DNA of 54,547 nt from Lachnospiraceae bacterium (lineage in GTDB: Bacteria > Bacillota > Clostridia > Lachnospirales > Lachnospiraceae). The stretch spans positions 1 through 54,547 of the forward strand of contig CAAEMZ010000040.1 of the NCBI GenBank assembly GCA_900757195.1. Direction: 5' to 3'. Positions 42,249 through 51,088 of this stretch are shown here, piece by piece. The first letter of the stretch is position 1. The number at the start of each line of letters is the position of its first letter. Made by a program: the position numbers and the translations under genes. The notes below the pieces were generated by a model. It made no database searches, was not told the DNA's origin, and saw only the letters and a list, made by a program, of their open reading frames with translations.

Positions 42249-43695
42249 AGATCTCTACCAAATCCTCATTTAACTGATCGCACCATGTATTAAAATGTGC
42301 TTCTGTATTTATACTGTCAACGGCTTCTGCAAGGGACTTTCCTTCCTCTGACATCTGCCTCAGGACCTCCTGTCGGTCCTGATTCGAAATATCTGTCAAT
42401 GCACTCCCGAGAATACTCCGGCATGTACTGCTTTCATTAAAGGATTCCATCCAGAAAAACTTTCTTGAGTCCCGGACGTCAAAAGACGTCTTCATCGAAT
42501 CCTCGATCACCCGGTTCCAATCCAGCCCCAGTTCGACAGCCGCAGCCTGAATATGTTCGATATCCGCTTCCCCTTTTTTCACCGGCATATAGGATGAGGC
42601 CGCTGCAAATTTGCAGTTATTTTCCGCCTCTGTCAGCCACTTCAGAAAAATACTGGCCGCATATTCCTTTTTTTCGTCTGAACGGGCCACGGCCATCCCT
42701 GCTCCCTGCTGAACTGCCACCGGTTCCGTTCCTGCAAAATCCGGTACAGGTAACGTAAGGATTTCAATATTATAAGGGTCTTTATCCTCCACAGTAACCG
42801 TTCCCGGAAGGTAAGCTGCGCCGGAGGAAGACCCCACAAAGGCGATAATTTCCCCGGTCTTCATATCATCACTCCGGAAGCGTCCCGTACTTTTAAAATA
42901 TCCGCTGATATAGGGAACGTAATAGTTATCCCAGAGCTTCCGAAGGGCTTTCCGGTCCAGTGTCACCCGGATGGCGCCGTCTTCCTTCGAAAAAACGTCC
43001 CCTTGAAGCTGATAAAGGCCGGTCAGCATATAATTATCCACCGCATCCCGTCCGAAAAGCGCTCTGCCATCGTTCGGTGTCTCTGTCAGGCTGTCTGTCC
43101 ACGCATAATAATCTGCAGCCACAGCGTTCAGGCCTTCCCAGGTATCAAACCGGCTCAGGTCCGCGCCGGTTGCAGCGGCAAATCTGTCCCAGTCCGTTTT
43201 ATTAATATAGAGGATCTCCGTCGATTTCGCCGTCGGAAACAGATAAAGCTCATCCCCGGAGCCCATACGTCCTTCTTCAATATAAGTATCCACATAAGCT
43301 TCCAGCTCCTGCTCTGTCATATACTGACTCAAATCTGCCAGCGCCCCTTCTTCTTTAAAGGGAAGGGCCATATCCGTATATGCACAGAAAATATCCGGCA
43401 ATTTTCTTTCATCTGCAGGTTTTTCCAACGCTTCATCCAATGCCGCCTGTAATTCTCCCAGACCGCCGCTGGTTGTTGTTTCAACGAAAATTCCTTTTTC
43501 CAGACCCACGGTATTATTAAATTCTTCCGCCAGTTCAGATAAAGCCGTCTGTGACGCTCCGTTATAATAGGTCCGTACTTCGATGGTCACAGGTTTCGAC
43601 GCATCCAGTCCATGTTCTTCCGGCGCTTTTGCACAGCCTCCGAGAGCCAGCAAAGCCGTCAGCAGAACGGCCAAAAGTATGCTTCTTTTTTTCAT
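42238..43695 (-). CDS. Extracellular solute-binding lipoprotein (family 1 type)
   Basis: 485 residues from the ATG at 43695 with GGAGGA six bases upstream (a GTG two codons earlier is less likely). Lipobox LGGCA (Cys21 or so). The fold matches sugar/iron-type binding proteins: TIEVRTYYNGASQTALSELA, a FPTAKSTEILYINKTDWD hinge segment and LFGRDAVDNYML. No ABC permease or ATPase gene is nearby; instead the next gene, overlapping by 11 bases, is a membrane GGDEF/EAL protein. It is therefore more likely a ligand-capturing sensor subunit than a transporter part. Confidence 0.88.
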   Translation of the reverse strand: MKKRSILLAVLLTALLALGGCAKAPEEHGLDASKPVTIEVRTYYNGASQTALSELAEEFNNTVGLEKGIFVETTTSGGLGELQAALDEALEKPADERKLPDIFCAYTDMALPFKEEGALADLSQYMTEQELEAYVDTYIEEGRMGSGDELYLFPTAKSTEILYINKTDWDRFAAATGADLSRFDTWEGLNAVAADYYAWTDSLTETPNDGRALFGRDAVDNYMLTGLYQLQGDVFSKEDGAIRVTLDRKALRKLWDNYYVPYISGYFKSTGRFRSDDMKTGEIIAFVGSSSGAAYLPGTVTVEDKDPYNIEILTLPVPDFAGTEPVAVQQGAGMAVARSDEKKEYAASIFLKWLTEAENNCKFAAASSYMPVKKGEADIEHIQAAAVELGLDWNRVIEDSMKTSFDVRDSRKFFWMESFNESSTCRSILGSALTDISNQDRQEVLRQMSEEGKSLAEAVDSINTEAHFNTWCDQLNEDLVEICGK

Positions 43696-43744
43696 TTGCA
43701 CTCCTCCAAACTCTGCACCTGTTCAGGTCTCGAATGTTTCTTCT

Positions 43745-43773
43745 ATTATAAACGATGTTGCCACTGCCTTCAA
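43745..43773 (-). promoter_or_regulatory. Promoter of the solute-binding/GGDEF-EAL pair
   Basis: Minus strand TTGAAG (43773-43768) and TATAAT (43750-43745), spacer 17 bases, about 50 bases before the lipoprotein ATG. Confidence 0.65.
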
Positions 43774-43798
43774 GACAGGATGTCATTTTCGGCCAAAC

Positions 43799-43844
43799 AA
43801 AACGCTGTTTTGGAAATGATCTATCATTTTCAAAACAGCGTTTT
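43799..43844 (-). terminator. Terminator of htpG
   Basis: A long stem: AAAACGCTGTTTTG and CAAAACAGCGTTTT, extended by GAAAATGAT/ATCATTTCC with one mismatch, around a two-base loop. TTTTG follows on the minus strand. It starts 16 bases after the htpG stop. Confidence 0.8.
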
Positions 43845-43859
43845 CTGATTTTATTGATT

Positions 43860-45866
43860 TTATTTTGCCAGAATCTCCATAATCTTGTTGCTTCTCTGGA
43901 TAAAGGCCGTCAATGCGGCAGCTTCCAGTGGTTTATGGCTTAACAGCGCCAGATCATATAACTGCTGGCAGATAATATCTGTGTGTTCGCCCTCACCGTG
44001 TTCCAGAATATACTTCACCAGTGTATGATTGGCATTTAAAATCAGGGTTTCCCCTTCATTTCCGAACATGCTCATATCCGTCATGCCATACATCTTCATC
44101 ATATCCTGCATCCGTCGGCTTTCTTCTTTCAGCGTAATCATGGAAGATGTCTCCGCATTTTTCAGTTTTTCAACCTTTACTTCAAGATTTTCCCGTCCGA
44201 GGGCCTTTTTAAAGATTTCGGTCAGAGTCTTTGTATTTTCTTCCAGCACTTTGCTGTCTTCTTCGCTGACTTCTTCTTTAAAGACATCGGATAAGTCGGT
44301 ATCAATCCGGTGGAATTTCAGGTTTTCATCATCGCCTTCAAGGACGCTGATAAACGGCTGATCGATCGGATGCTTCAGAATTACGGCATCCATGCCCTGT
44401 TCTTTAAACATATTGATATACTGGGCCTGCTGTACCTCATCGGTCACATAGAATACCTGGTTTTCATGTTTTTCTTTGGCCGCTTCCAGATAATCCTCCA
44501 GCGTCAGATATTTATCCTCCAGGTTTTTATAAAGGATATAGGACTTCATCTTTTCTTTGAACTTTTCATCCTTCATCACACCGTATTTAATAAACGGATT
44601 GATGTCATCCCAGTATTTTTCGTAATTTTCACGGTCGGTTTTACACATACCGGAAAGCTTGTCCGCCACTTTCTTCGTAATATAATTAGAAATCTTCTGG
44701 ACAAAACCGTCATTCTGCAGAGCGGAACGGGATACGTTCAGCGGAAGGTCCGGACAGTCGATCACACCTTTTAAGAGCATGAGGAATTCCGGAATGACCT
44801 CTTTAATATTATCTGCAATAAATACCTGATTGTTATATAACTTGATCGTTCCTTCAACAGCCTCATATTCCAGATTCATTTTCGGGAAGTAGAGAATTCC
44901 TTTCAGGTTAAACGGATAATCCATATTCAGATGAATCCAGAATAACGGTTCTTTGTAATCGTTAAATACTTTCCGGTAGAAGGCTTTGTATTCATCCTCA
45001 GTACATTCATTCGGATGCTTTGCCCATAACGGATGGGTATCATTAATGAGGAACGGACGTCTGCGGATCTTCACCATCTTCTGTTCCGGTACGATTTCAA
45101 CGGTTTCTTTGGTTCCGTCTTCATTTTCCTTTTCTTCGGTCTTTGCCGGTTCTGTGAAGTATTCTTCAATCTTATCTGTCGGACGCAGCTCATCTTCCTT
45201 CACGTTCTGATATTCCGGTTCGCCGCCCTCTTTTGCCTGATAAATTTCCACCGGCATAAAGGCGCAGTATTTCTGAAGGACTTCCCGTGCCCGGTATTCA
45301 TTCGAAAATTCATAGCTGTCTTCGTTCAGATATAATGTAATCTCTGTACCGTGGGTTTCCTTTGCCCCTTTGGACATCGAATATTCAGATTCGCCGTCAC
45401 ATTCCCAGTATACCGGCTCTGCACCTTCTTTATAAGAAAGGGTCTGAATCGTCACACGCTCCGCCACCATAAATGCGGAATAAAATCCGAGGCCAAAATG
45501 ACCGATAATCTGGTCTTCGTTTGTTTTGTCTTTATACTTTTCCAGGAAATCCGTCGCACCGGAGAAGGCAATCTGCGTAATATATTCCTTTACTTCGTCG
45601 GCCGTCATACCGATACCGTTATCCCGGACGATCATCGTCTTATCTTCGGCGTTGACGATCACTTCAACCTTCAGTTTTTCATCTTCCGGAATCGCATATT
45701 CGCCCATCATATCCAATTTCTTTAATTTTGTAATCGCATCGCAGCCATTGGATACGAGTTCTCTGACAAATATATCATGGTCTGAATACAGCCATTTCTT
45801 TATAATCGGAAATAAATTTTCACTGTTAATGGATAAACTTCCCTGTTCTTTCATGGTTTCTCCCAT
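43860..45866 (-). CDS. htpG: Chaperone HtpG (Hsp90)
   Basis: 668 residues from ATG 45866 (AAGGAG eight bases upstream); a GTG three codons earlier is less likely. The N-terminal GHKL ATP site has ELVSNGCDA, DNGIGMT and GHFGLGFYSAF. The middle domain catalytic arginine region (NVSRSALQND) and the C-terminal dimerisation domain are complete. It is an ATP-driven chaperone. It stands alone with its own promoter and terminator. A CIRCE element lies just upstream of the promoter, pointing to HrcA control. Confidence 0.97.
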   Translation of the reverse strand: MGETMKEQGSLSINSENLFPIIKKWLYSDHDIFVRELVSNGCDAITKLKKLDMMGEYAIPEDEKLKVEVIVNAEDKTMIVRDNGIGMTADEVKEYITQIAFSGATDFLEKYKDKTNEDQIIGHFGLGFYSAFMVAERVTIQTLSYKEGAEPVYWECDGESEYSMSKGAKETHGTEITLYLNEDSYEFSNEYRAREVLQKYCAFMPVEIYQAKEGGEPEYQNVKEDELRPTDKIEEYFTEPAKTEEKENEDGTKETVEIVPEQKMVKIRRRPFLINDTHPLWAKHPNECTEDEYKAFYRKVFNDYKEPLFWIHLNMDYPFNLKGILYFPKMNLEYEAVEGTIKLYNNQVFIADNIKEVIPEFLMLLKGVIDCPDLPLNVSRSALQNDGFVQKISNYITKKVADKLSGMCKTDRENYEKYWDDINPFIKYGVMKDEKFKEKMKSYILYKNLEDKYLTLEDYLEAAKEKHENQVFYVTDEVQQAQYINMFKEQGMDAVILKHPIDQPFISVLEGDDENLKFHRIDTDLSDVFKEEVSEEDSKVLEENTKTLTEIFKKALGRENLEVKVEKLKNAETSSMITLKEESRRMQDMMKMYGMTDMSMFGNEGETLILNANHTLVKYILEHGEGEHTDIICQQLYDLALLSHKPLEAAALTAFIQRSNKIMEILAK

Positions 45867-45899
45867 CACAATCACTCCTTAATTTTTTAACTAAGACAT

Positions 45900-45928
45900 A
45901 TTGTAATACCTGTTTTTCGGATTGTCAA
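45900..45928 (-). promoter_or_regulatory. Promoter of htpG
   Basis: Minus strand TTGACA (45928-45923) and TACAAT (45905-45900), spacer exactly 17. A near-consensus vegetative promoter about 34 bases before the ATG. Confidence 0.8.
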
Positions 45929-45935
45929 CAAAAAA

Positions 45936-45962
45936 TTAGCACTCAATCGGATTGAGTGCTAA
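45936..45962. promoter_or_regulatory. CIRCE element (HrcA operator), also terminator-like
   Basis: TTAGCACTC-N9-GAGTGCTAA, a perfect match to the CIRCE consensus with the exact nine-base spacer. The spacer itself (AATCGGATT) extends the stem to 12 bp with a three-base loop. On the minus strand it is followed by TTTTTTG, making a good intrinsic terminator for the ABC-2 permease gene that ends at 45978. It lies seven bases upstream of the htpG -35 box. Confidence 0.9.
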
Positions 45963-45977
45963 CATTTTATAAATATT

Positions 45978-47126
45978 TTACAGACTCTGCTTCTTTTTTG
46001 CCAGCGCCATGGTCACACAGACCAGGGCTGCCGTGAACACAAACTGGATGCCGATACACTGCAGTACCTCGACACGCACCGTTCCCGTAATACTTCCGAA
46101 ACCGGTCAGAAGATCATTGGCCTTTTCATACCAGTAGACCGGCAGAAACATCGCCACCTTACGGACACTCGGATTCATGTATCCCAGAGGTACAAAAACG
46201 CCGCACAGAAAACTCATTCCCAGAGAAAGAACGTTCACGATACCGTTCAGCATATTTGTGTCCTTTGCCACAATGCCGATCAGATAGGACAGCGCGAGGG
46301 CGACCAGAAGCATCATAAGGGCATTGAGCAGATAATAGATAAATCCGCTGCTCCGGATAAACGCACCGCGGTAGAGCGCCATCGCCGCCACGATTGTAAC
46401 TATCCAGAGACCTGCGCCGACCGTCGCCGAAGCGAGAAGTCCCTCCAGATTCTGGCGGCGTCCCGATATGGCTGAGGCCCGCATCCGTTTCTGCAGATCG
46501 CCCCGCCGAAAAGCGGAAAGCACGTTTCCCATCACATAGCAGAGGGAACCCATGAACATATACGGGATATACCGGAAATAAAAACCATAATCCGGCATTT
46601 TTCCCGCTGTCCCCGACAGATTTTCCATGGTCACCCGGGCCGGTTTATATTCCGAACCGGCCGCCGCCGCCTCTTCCTCTGAAAATCCTGCGGCATAATA
46701 GGTCCGCACATTATGGATAAAGCTGTTCATCTGCTGATCCACATAAAAGGATGTATAGGAACCGGGCACCTTGGTCACCGGCACTTTTTCATCATTGACC
46801 ACACACCGTTCAAAAAAGTCCTCCGGAATCCGGATAATGTATTCCACATTGCGGTAAAACAGATTTTCCTGAAGGACTTCAGGGGTATCTTCCATCATCG
46901 TCACCTCATGAAAGTTTTCCAGGTAATTTTTCAGCCCCTCTGCCATCGGACCGCCATCCGCGTCCACCAGAGCGATCTTTACACTTTCCGCCTGATAGCT
47001 GCTGTAATTTTCTTTTTTTGCCGCCGCCTGGAAAATGGCCGTGATGCCGAAAAAGATAATTAAATATAAAAGAATCATTCCTTTATTCTGTTTTATGATC
47101 TTCATATAGCCTTTATATACTGTCAT
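45978..47126 (-). CDS. ABC-2 type permease
   Basis: 382 residues. An N-terminal helix (MILLYLIIFFGITAIFQAAA) is followed by a large outer domain (about residues 40-190), then five or six helices in the second half with YMFMGSLCYVMGNVLSAF. It is a subunit of an ABC-2 exporter. The ATG at 47126 (AGGAGG) overlaps the upstream permease gene by 14 bases. It ends just before the CIRCE/terminator palindrome. Confidence 0.88.
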   Translation of the reverse strand: MTVYKGYMKIIKQNKGMILLYLIIFFGITAIFQAAAKKENYSSYQAESVKIALVDADGGPMAEGLKNYLENFHEVTMMEDTPEVLQENLFYRNVEYIIRIPEDFFERCVVNDEKVPVTKVPGSYTSFYVDQQMNSFIHNVRTYYAAGFSEEEAAAAGSEYKPARVTMENLSGTAGKMPDYGFYFRYIPYMFMGSLCYVMGNVLSAFRRGDLQKRMRASAISGRRQNLEGLLASATVGAGLWIVTIVAAMALYRGAFIRSSGFIYYLLNALMMLLVALALSYLIGIVAKDTNMLNGIVNVLSLGMSFLCGVFVPLGYMNPSVRKVAMFLPVYWYEKANDLLTGFGSITGTVRVEVLQCIGIQFVFTAALVCVTMALAKKKQSL

Positions 47127-48237
47127 AGCGTTCCCTCCTGACGATCAGGAATGATGCTCCGAGCATCAATACACACATAACGGCCAGCGTCAACAGGCTC
47201 CGCAGATACCTGTCTCTGTCGGCATAAACATTGATACAGTAAAATGCATCGGCGATCACCGCCGCCGGATTGATCCGGTTAATAAACGGCAGATTCCGCT
47301 CCACGATGTCTTTCATATTTCCGTTCATCAGCCCGGCCAGGAAGCAGGAAATCATGGACACGGCAAGCAGGATAGCGATTTTAATGCCTTCCCCCATTTT
47401 TCCGATACTTCCGATAAAAATTCCCAGAGAAACACCGATAATACAGCCGATCATCACGATGACGAGCATTTCACCGAAATTCCCCTGAAATTCCAGATGC
47501 AGCCCGTACCGCAGATAGATCAGCAGAATGACCACATTCAGGAAATGCAGCAGAAAGGACCCGATCATTTCGGAAACGATGATTTTCAGTTTGTGGGTCG
47601 GCGTAATGCAGCGTCTTTCCGCCAGAGGCGTCAGATTGGCCTGCAGAGACAGGGCCGCGCCAAAGCCGATAAAAGCGCCGTAAAGACAGGCCATGGAAAT
47701 CAGTGCATAAAAAAACTGTGCATTGCCGTTTGTGGTCTTTCCTCCAAGAGATACCTGTTCTATCGCATCCCGGTAATCGGCCATCCGCTCCGCTGCCGCC
47801 GCCATTCCTTCCGGATGTTTCCCGGCAATCTGCTCCATCGCATGTTTTCCATTCACATAGCTCTCCAGCAGTGACTGAAGAATACTCTGGGAAATACCGT
47901 TGCCTCCGACGGTCAGGGATGGTTCCTCCGCCACATAATAAATCCCATCGACTTCCCGGGCCTCCAGGGCCTTTCTGGCTTCATCCGCCGTCATTTTTTT
48001 CACGGAAATCAGCGCATCGCCGTCTTCTTCGATTTCCGTAATAAATTCCGAAAAAACGCGGTCCCCCTCCGCCGTTTCCACCACCGCCACAGGCACCGTC
48101 TCAAAATCCGCCTCTTCCATATTCCCAAAGGCAAAATAGAACAGGGTTCCGAGAATCAGCGGGAAAAGCAGCGGCCAGAAAAGCGTATCAAAATTTCTGA
48201 GCTTTACGATGATATTATATTTGATTAAATTCAGCAT
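47113..48237 (-). CDS. ABC-2 type permease
   Basis: 374 residues, the same layout as the next gene: an N-terminal helix (LFPLILGTLFYFAFG), an outer domain, and helices from about residue 175 (FFYALISMACLYGAFIGFGA onward). It is the likely partner half of a heterodimeric exporter. A 14-base overlap with the following permease and a 12-base gap to the ATPase gene show an operon. The substrate is unknown; drugs, lantibiotics or lipids are typical for such systems. Confidence 0.88.
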   Translation of the reverse strand: MLNLIKYNIIVKLRNFDTLFWPLLFPLILGTLFYFAFGNMEEADFETVPVAVVETAEGDRVFSEFITEIEEDGDALISVKKMTADEARKALEAREVDGIYYVAEEPSLTVGGNGISQSILQSLLESYVNGKHAMEQIAGKHPEGMAAAAERMADYRDAIEQVSLGGKTTNGNAQFFYALISMACLYGAFIGFGAALSLQANLTPLAERRCITPTHKLKIIVSEMIGSFLLHFLNVVILLIYLRYGLHLEFQGNFGEMLVIVMIGCIIGVSLGIFIGSIGKMGEGIKIAILLAVSMISCFLAGLMNGNMKDIVERNLPFINRINPAAVIADAFYCINVYADRDRYLRSLLTLAVMCVLMLGASFLIVRRERYDSI

Positions 48238-48249
48238 CCGCCATCCCTC

Positions 48250-49179
48250 CTAATCTCTCAGCCCTTTCCCCGTGAGCTCCAGAAAAACATCATTCAGCGT
48301 CGGCAGTTCGGAGAATACCCGGCCAAAACCGATATCCTGTGCCTGAAGATAATTCAGAATCCGGATCAGATTGTGTTTGGCTCCGGTACACTGGACAGTC
48401 AGTATCTGATCCTCATAATCCACAGAAAAAACATGGGCCAGATTTTTTATGGCCGCAAGCTGTTCTCCATTCAAAGCCACGGCCTCCACCGTCACCCGCT
48501 CTCCGGTCTTAATCATATTCTTAAGCTCCTCTTTCGTTCCCGAAGCGATGCATCGTCCATGATCCAGGATTCCGATCCGCGTGCAGATCTGCTCCACTTC
48601 TTCCATATAATGTGATGTATAAATAATCGTCGAACCCTGACGGTTCAGCTCCTGAATCCCTTCAAGAATACGGTTCCGGCTCTGAGGGTCCACGGCCACC
48701 GTCGGCTCATCGAGAATAATCAGTCTCGGTTTGTGTGCAATGCCGCAGGCGATATTGAGCCGCCGCAGCAGACCTCCGGAAAGCTTCTTCGGACGCATTT
48801 TCCGGAATTCTTCCAGGCCGGCAAAATGAATCGCCTCTTCCACCAGTTCTTTCCGGCGTCCCCGGTCTTTCACATAAAGGCCGCAAAAATAATCAATATT
48901 TTCATAGACCGTCAGTTCTTCGAAGACAGCCACATTCTGAAGGACAATCCCAATCTGCTGTTTGACTTTATAATTGTCCGGCCGCATTTCTTCACTGAAA
49001 ATACGGATACTGCCTTTATCATACTTCAACAGAGCCAGAAGGCAATTGATCGCCGTCGTCTTTCCGGAGCCATTGGGCCCGAGCAGGCCGAAAATTTCGC
49101 CCTCCTGAATTTCCAGATTCAAATGGTCCAGAGCGACCAGTTCTCCATACCGTTTTACCAGGTTTTTTATCTCAATCAT
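48250..49179 (-). CDS. ABC transporter ATP-binding protein (ABC-2 exporter)
   Basis: 309 residues from ATG 49179 with AGAGGAGG upstream; a longer frame exists but has no better start. Walker A GPNGSGKTT (about residue 38), Q-loop LQNVAVFEE, signature LSGGLLRRL and Walker B LIILDEPTVAVD. A DUF4162-like C-terminal domain follows. The signature LSGGLLRRLN is typical of drug/antibiotic-exporter ATPases. It powers the two permeases downstream and is divergent from a histidine kinase/response regulator pair. Confidence 0.93.
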   Translation of the reverse strand: MIEIKNLVKRYGELVALDHLNLEIQEGEIFGLLGPNGSGKTTAINCLLALLKYDKGSIRIFSEEMRPDNYKVKQQIGIVLQNVAVFEELTVYENIDYFCGLYVKDRGRRKELVEEAIHFAGLEEFRKMRPKKLSGGLLRRLNIACGIAHKPRLIILDEPTVAVDPQSRNRILEGIQELNRQGSTIIYTSHYMEEVEQICTRIGILDHGRCIASGTKEELKNMIKTGERVTVEAVALNGEQLAAIKNLAHVFSVDYEDQILTVQCTGAKHNLIRILNYLQAQDIGFGRVFSELPTLNDVFLELTGKGLRD

Positions 49180-49210
49180 AGAAATTTGCCTCCTCTCTTT
49201 TTCTGATTTC

Positions 49211-49239
49211 AGTATACCCTCCCGCCGTCCTTTTCCCAA
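49211..49239 (-). promoter_or_regulatory. Promoter of the ABC-2 exporter operon
   Basis: Minus strand TATACT (49216-49211) with a poor -35, TTGGGA (49239-49234), spacer 17. The weak -35 and the operator repeats starting eight bases upstream suit an activated promoter. Confidence 0.55.
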
Positions 49240-49247
49240 GTGTCCCC

Positions 49248-49277
49248 TGTCATAAATTCTATATGACAAATGTCATA
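49248..49277. promoter_or_regulatory. Triple TGTCATA repeat, operator candidate of the two-component system
   Basis: Three 7-base half sites: TGTCATA (49248), TATGACA (49262, inverted) and TGTCATA (49271). Two overlapping inverted pairs are formed, with spacers of 7 and 2 bases. They sit between the divergent exporter and kinase promoters, upstream of both -35 boxes. Confidence 0.6.
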
Positions 49278-49292
49278 ATCTTTCCATGAACC

Positions 49293-49322
49293 TTTACCGG
49301 AGGCCCTGTTATATACTATAAT
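49293..49322 (+). promoter_or_regulatory. Promoter of the histidine kinase/response regulator operon
   Basis: TTTACC (49293-49298) and TATAAT (49317-49322), spacer 18 bases. It lies 15 bases downstream of the last TGTCATA half site. Confidence 0.55.
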
Positions 49323-49370
49323 AAAACTAATCTTACTACGAAAAGGAGGGGCCTTTCGGCCGGACAGGTT

Positions 49371-50468
49371 ATGCGATATTTCCAGAATACCGGACTGCTG
49401 CTGATTTACTGTCTCTTTGCAGTTCTTTATACCGATGTCAACTTTATCTTCATTTTCTGCTTTTTATGCGCTCTGATCCTTGGCTGCAGCGGCTTTTTTG
49501 TCCGTTCCCGAAACCTCCGCTGCCTGTTCAGCCTGCTTTTTCTCGGCGCTGCCTGCCTTTTTCCGACCTTTTTCTGCTTTTTTCCGATGCCGGTCTACAT
49601 TCTGCTTCGGGAGGATTTAAAACCGGCGGCGGCAGCCGGTATCCTTTTTTACGGATACCACTTTGCCTTTTCTCCGGCTGCCGACAGGCTGTCTCTGGTT
49701 TTCGGCATTTTTGCTTTTCTTCTCACCCTGCTGCTCCAGCATCACGCCAGCAGCTACGAAGCCCTGAGCCGTCAATTTCATCAGGCCCAGGACGAGGGCC
49801 GGGAAAACAATCTGCTTCTTTCCGAAAAAAATAAAACCCTGCTTGAAAAACAGGATTACGAAATCTATGCCGCCACCTTAAAAGAACGCAACCGGATTGC
49901 CCGGGAAATCCATGACAACGTCGGTCATATCCTCTCCCGTTCCATTCTGATGGTCGGCGCAGCCAAAGCGGTCAATCAGGATACCGGACTGACACCCCTT
50001 CTTGAAAATATCGACCATTCGCTGAACTCTGCCATGGACAACATCCGAAGCAGCGTTCACGATCTGCATGACGAGTCGGTCAATCTGGAAGAGGTTATCC
50101 GAAGCCTTATCCGGGATTTCTCCTTTTGTCCGGCAGAACTGGAATACGACATGGGTCCGGAAGTACCGAGAGATATCAAATACTGTTTTATCAGTATCAC
50201 CAGGGAAGGCCTCGCCAATATTATGAAACACAGCAGCGCCTCCCGGGTCCGAGTCGTCGTTCGGGAGCATCCGGCCCTTTATCAGCTTTTTATTAAAGAT
50301 AACGGCGATACCACAAAGCTTTCTTCCACCATCCCGGATTCCGGCATCGGTATAAAAAATATGCGCGAAAGAGTTGGGGCCCTTGGCGGCACGCTGCAGA
50401 TTACCACGGAAAACGGTTTTAAAATTTTTATCTCTGTTCCAAAGCTTCAAAGGAGGGCTGACCTGTGA
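49371..50468 (+). CDS. Sensor histidine kinase (HisKA_3 / NarL-partner type)
   Basis: 365 residues. Four or five membrane helices occupy about residues 5-125 with little outer loop, suggesting sensing within the membrane. A coiled linker (130-170) leads to the phospho-acceptor His181 in REIHDNVGHILSR. The ATPase domain has the N-box (REGLANIMKHSSAS) and GIGIKNMRERV. The AAGGAGG site lies 21 bases before ATG 49371, but a GGCC-TTTC-GGCC hairpin in between would shorten the gap to nine. It overlaps the regulator gene by four bases. Confidence 0.92.
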   Translation: MRYFQNTGLLLIYCLFAVLYTDVNFIFIFCFLCALILGCSGFFVRSRNLRCLFSLLFLGAACLFPTFFCFFPMPVYILLREDLKPAAAAGILFYGYHFAFSPAADRLSLVFGIFAFLLTLLLQHHASSYEALSRQFHQAQDEGRENNLLLSEKNKTLLEKQDYEIYAATLKERNRIAREIHDNVGHILSRSILMVGAAKAVNQDTGLTPLLENIDHSLNSAMDNIRSSVHDLHDESVNLEEVIRSLIRDFSFCPAELEYDMGPEVPRDIKYCFISITREGLANIMKHSSASRVRVVVREHPALYQLFIKDNGDTTKLSSTIPDSGIGIKNMRERVGALGGTLQITTENGFKIFISVPKLQRRADL

Positions 50469-51088
50469 ATATTGTTATTGTGGATGACGACCGGTTTGTA
50501 TCCGGCGCATTAAAAACGATTCTGGAGGTTTCGGAAGAAATCACCGTAGATGCCGTCGGCGAAGACGGCGCTGAAGCGGTTGCCCTGTATCGCAGGCACC
50601 GTCCCGATGTCCTGCTCATGGATATCCGCATGAAAGAAATGAGCGGCCTTGAAGCCGCTGAAAAAATTTTAGAAGAATTTCCCGACGCCAAAATCCTGCT
50701 TCTGACGACCTTTTCCGATGACGACTATATCGTCCGCGCCCTCCGACTCGGCGCCAAGGGCTACCTTTTAAAACAGGATTATGCCAGTATTCTTCCGGCC
50801 CTTCAGGCCGTCGATTCGGGGCAGACAGTTTTCGGCCGGGAAGTCGTTTCAAAGCTTCCTAACCTCATCCATCCGCAAAAGGAGAGCTATGACTACCGGG
50901 CCCGGGACATCAGTCCCCGGGAACTGGAAATCATCCGTCTCATTGCCGAAGGTCTCAGCAACAGAGAAATCGCCTCCGAACTTTTCTTAAGCGAAGGCAC
51001 CGTCCGGAACTATCTGAGTTCCATTCTGGACAAGCTTTCCCTCAGAGACCGGACTCAGGTGGCCGTCTTTTATTATCAGCACAAATAA
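50465..51088 (+). CDS. Response regulator, NarL/LuxR family
   Basis: 207 residues from GTG 50465, overlapping the kinase stop codon. The receiver domain (1-120) has the acidic pocket VDDD (6-9), the phosphorylated Asp53 (LLMDIRM) and the Lys in AKGYLLKQ. The LuxR-type helix-turn-helix at about 145-205 shows SPRELEIIRLIAEGLSNREI and GTVRNYLSSILDKLSL. It probably binds the TGTCATA repeats at 49248-49277 and controls the divergent ABC-2 exporter. Confidence 0.94.
   Translation: MNIVIVDDDRFVSGALKTILEVSEEITVDAVGEDGAEAVALYRRHRPDVLLMDIRMKEMSGLEAAEKILEEFPDAKILLLTTFSDDDYIVRALRLGAKGYLLKQDYASILPALQAVDSGQTVFGREVVSKLPNLIHPQKESYDYRARDISPRELEIIRLIAEGLSNREIASELFLSEGTVRNYLSSILDKLSLRDRTQVAVFYYQHK

Noticed and set aside
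43755..43764. GCCACTG resembling a B12-box core
   Set aside because: No surrounding cobalamin riboswitch helices, and the neighbouring genes are a solute-binding protein and htpG. It is inside a promoter spacer.
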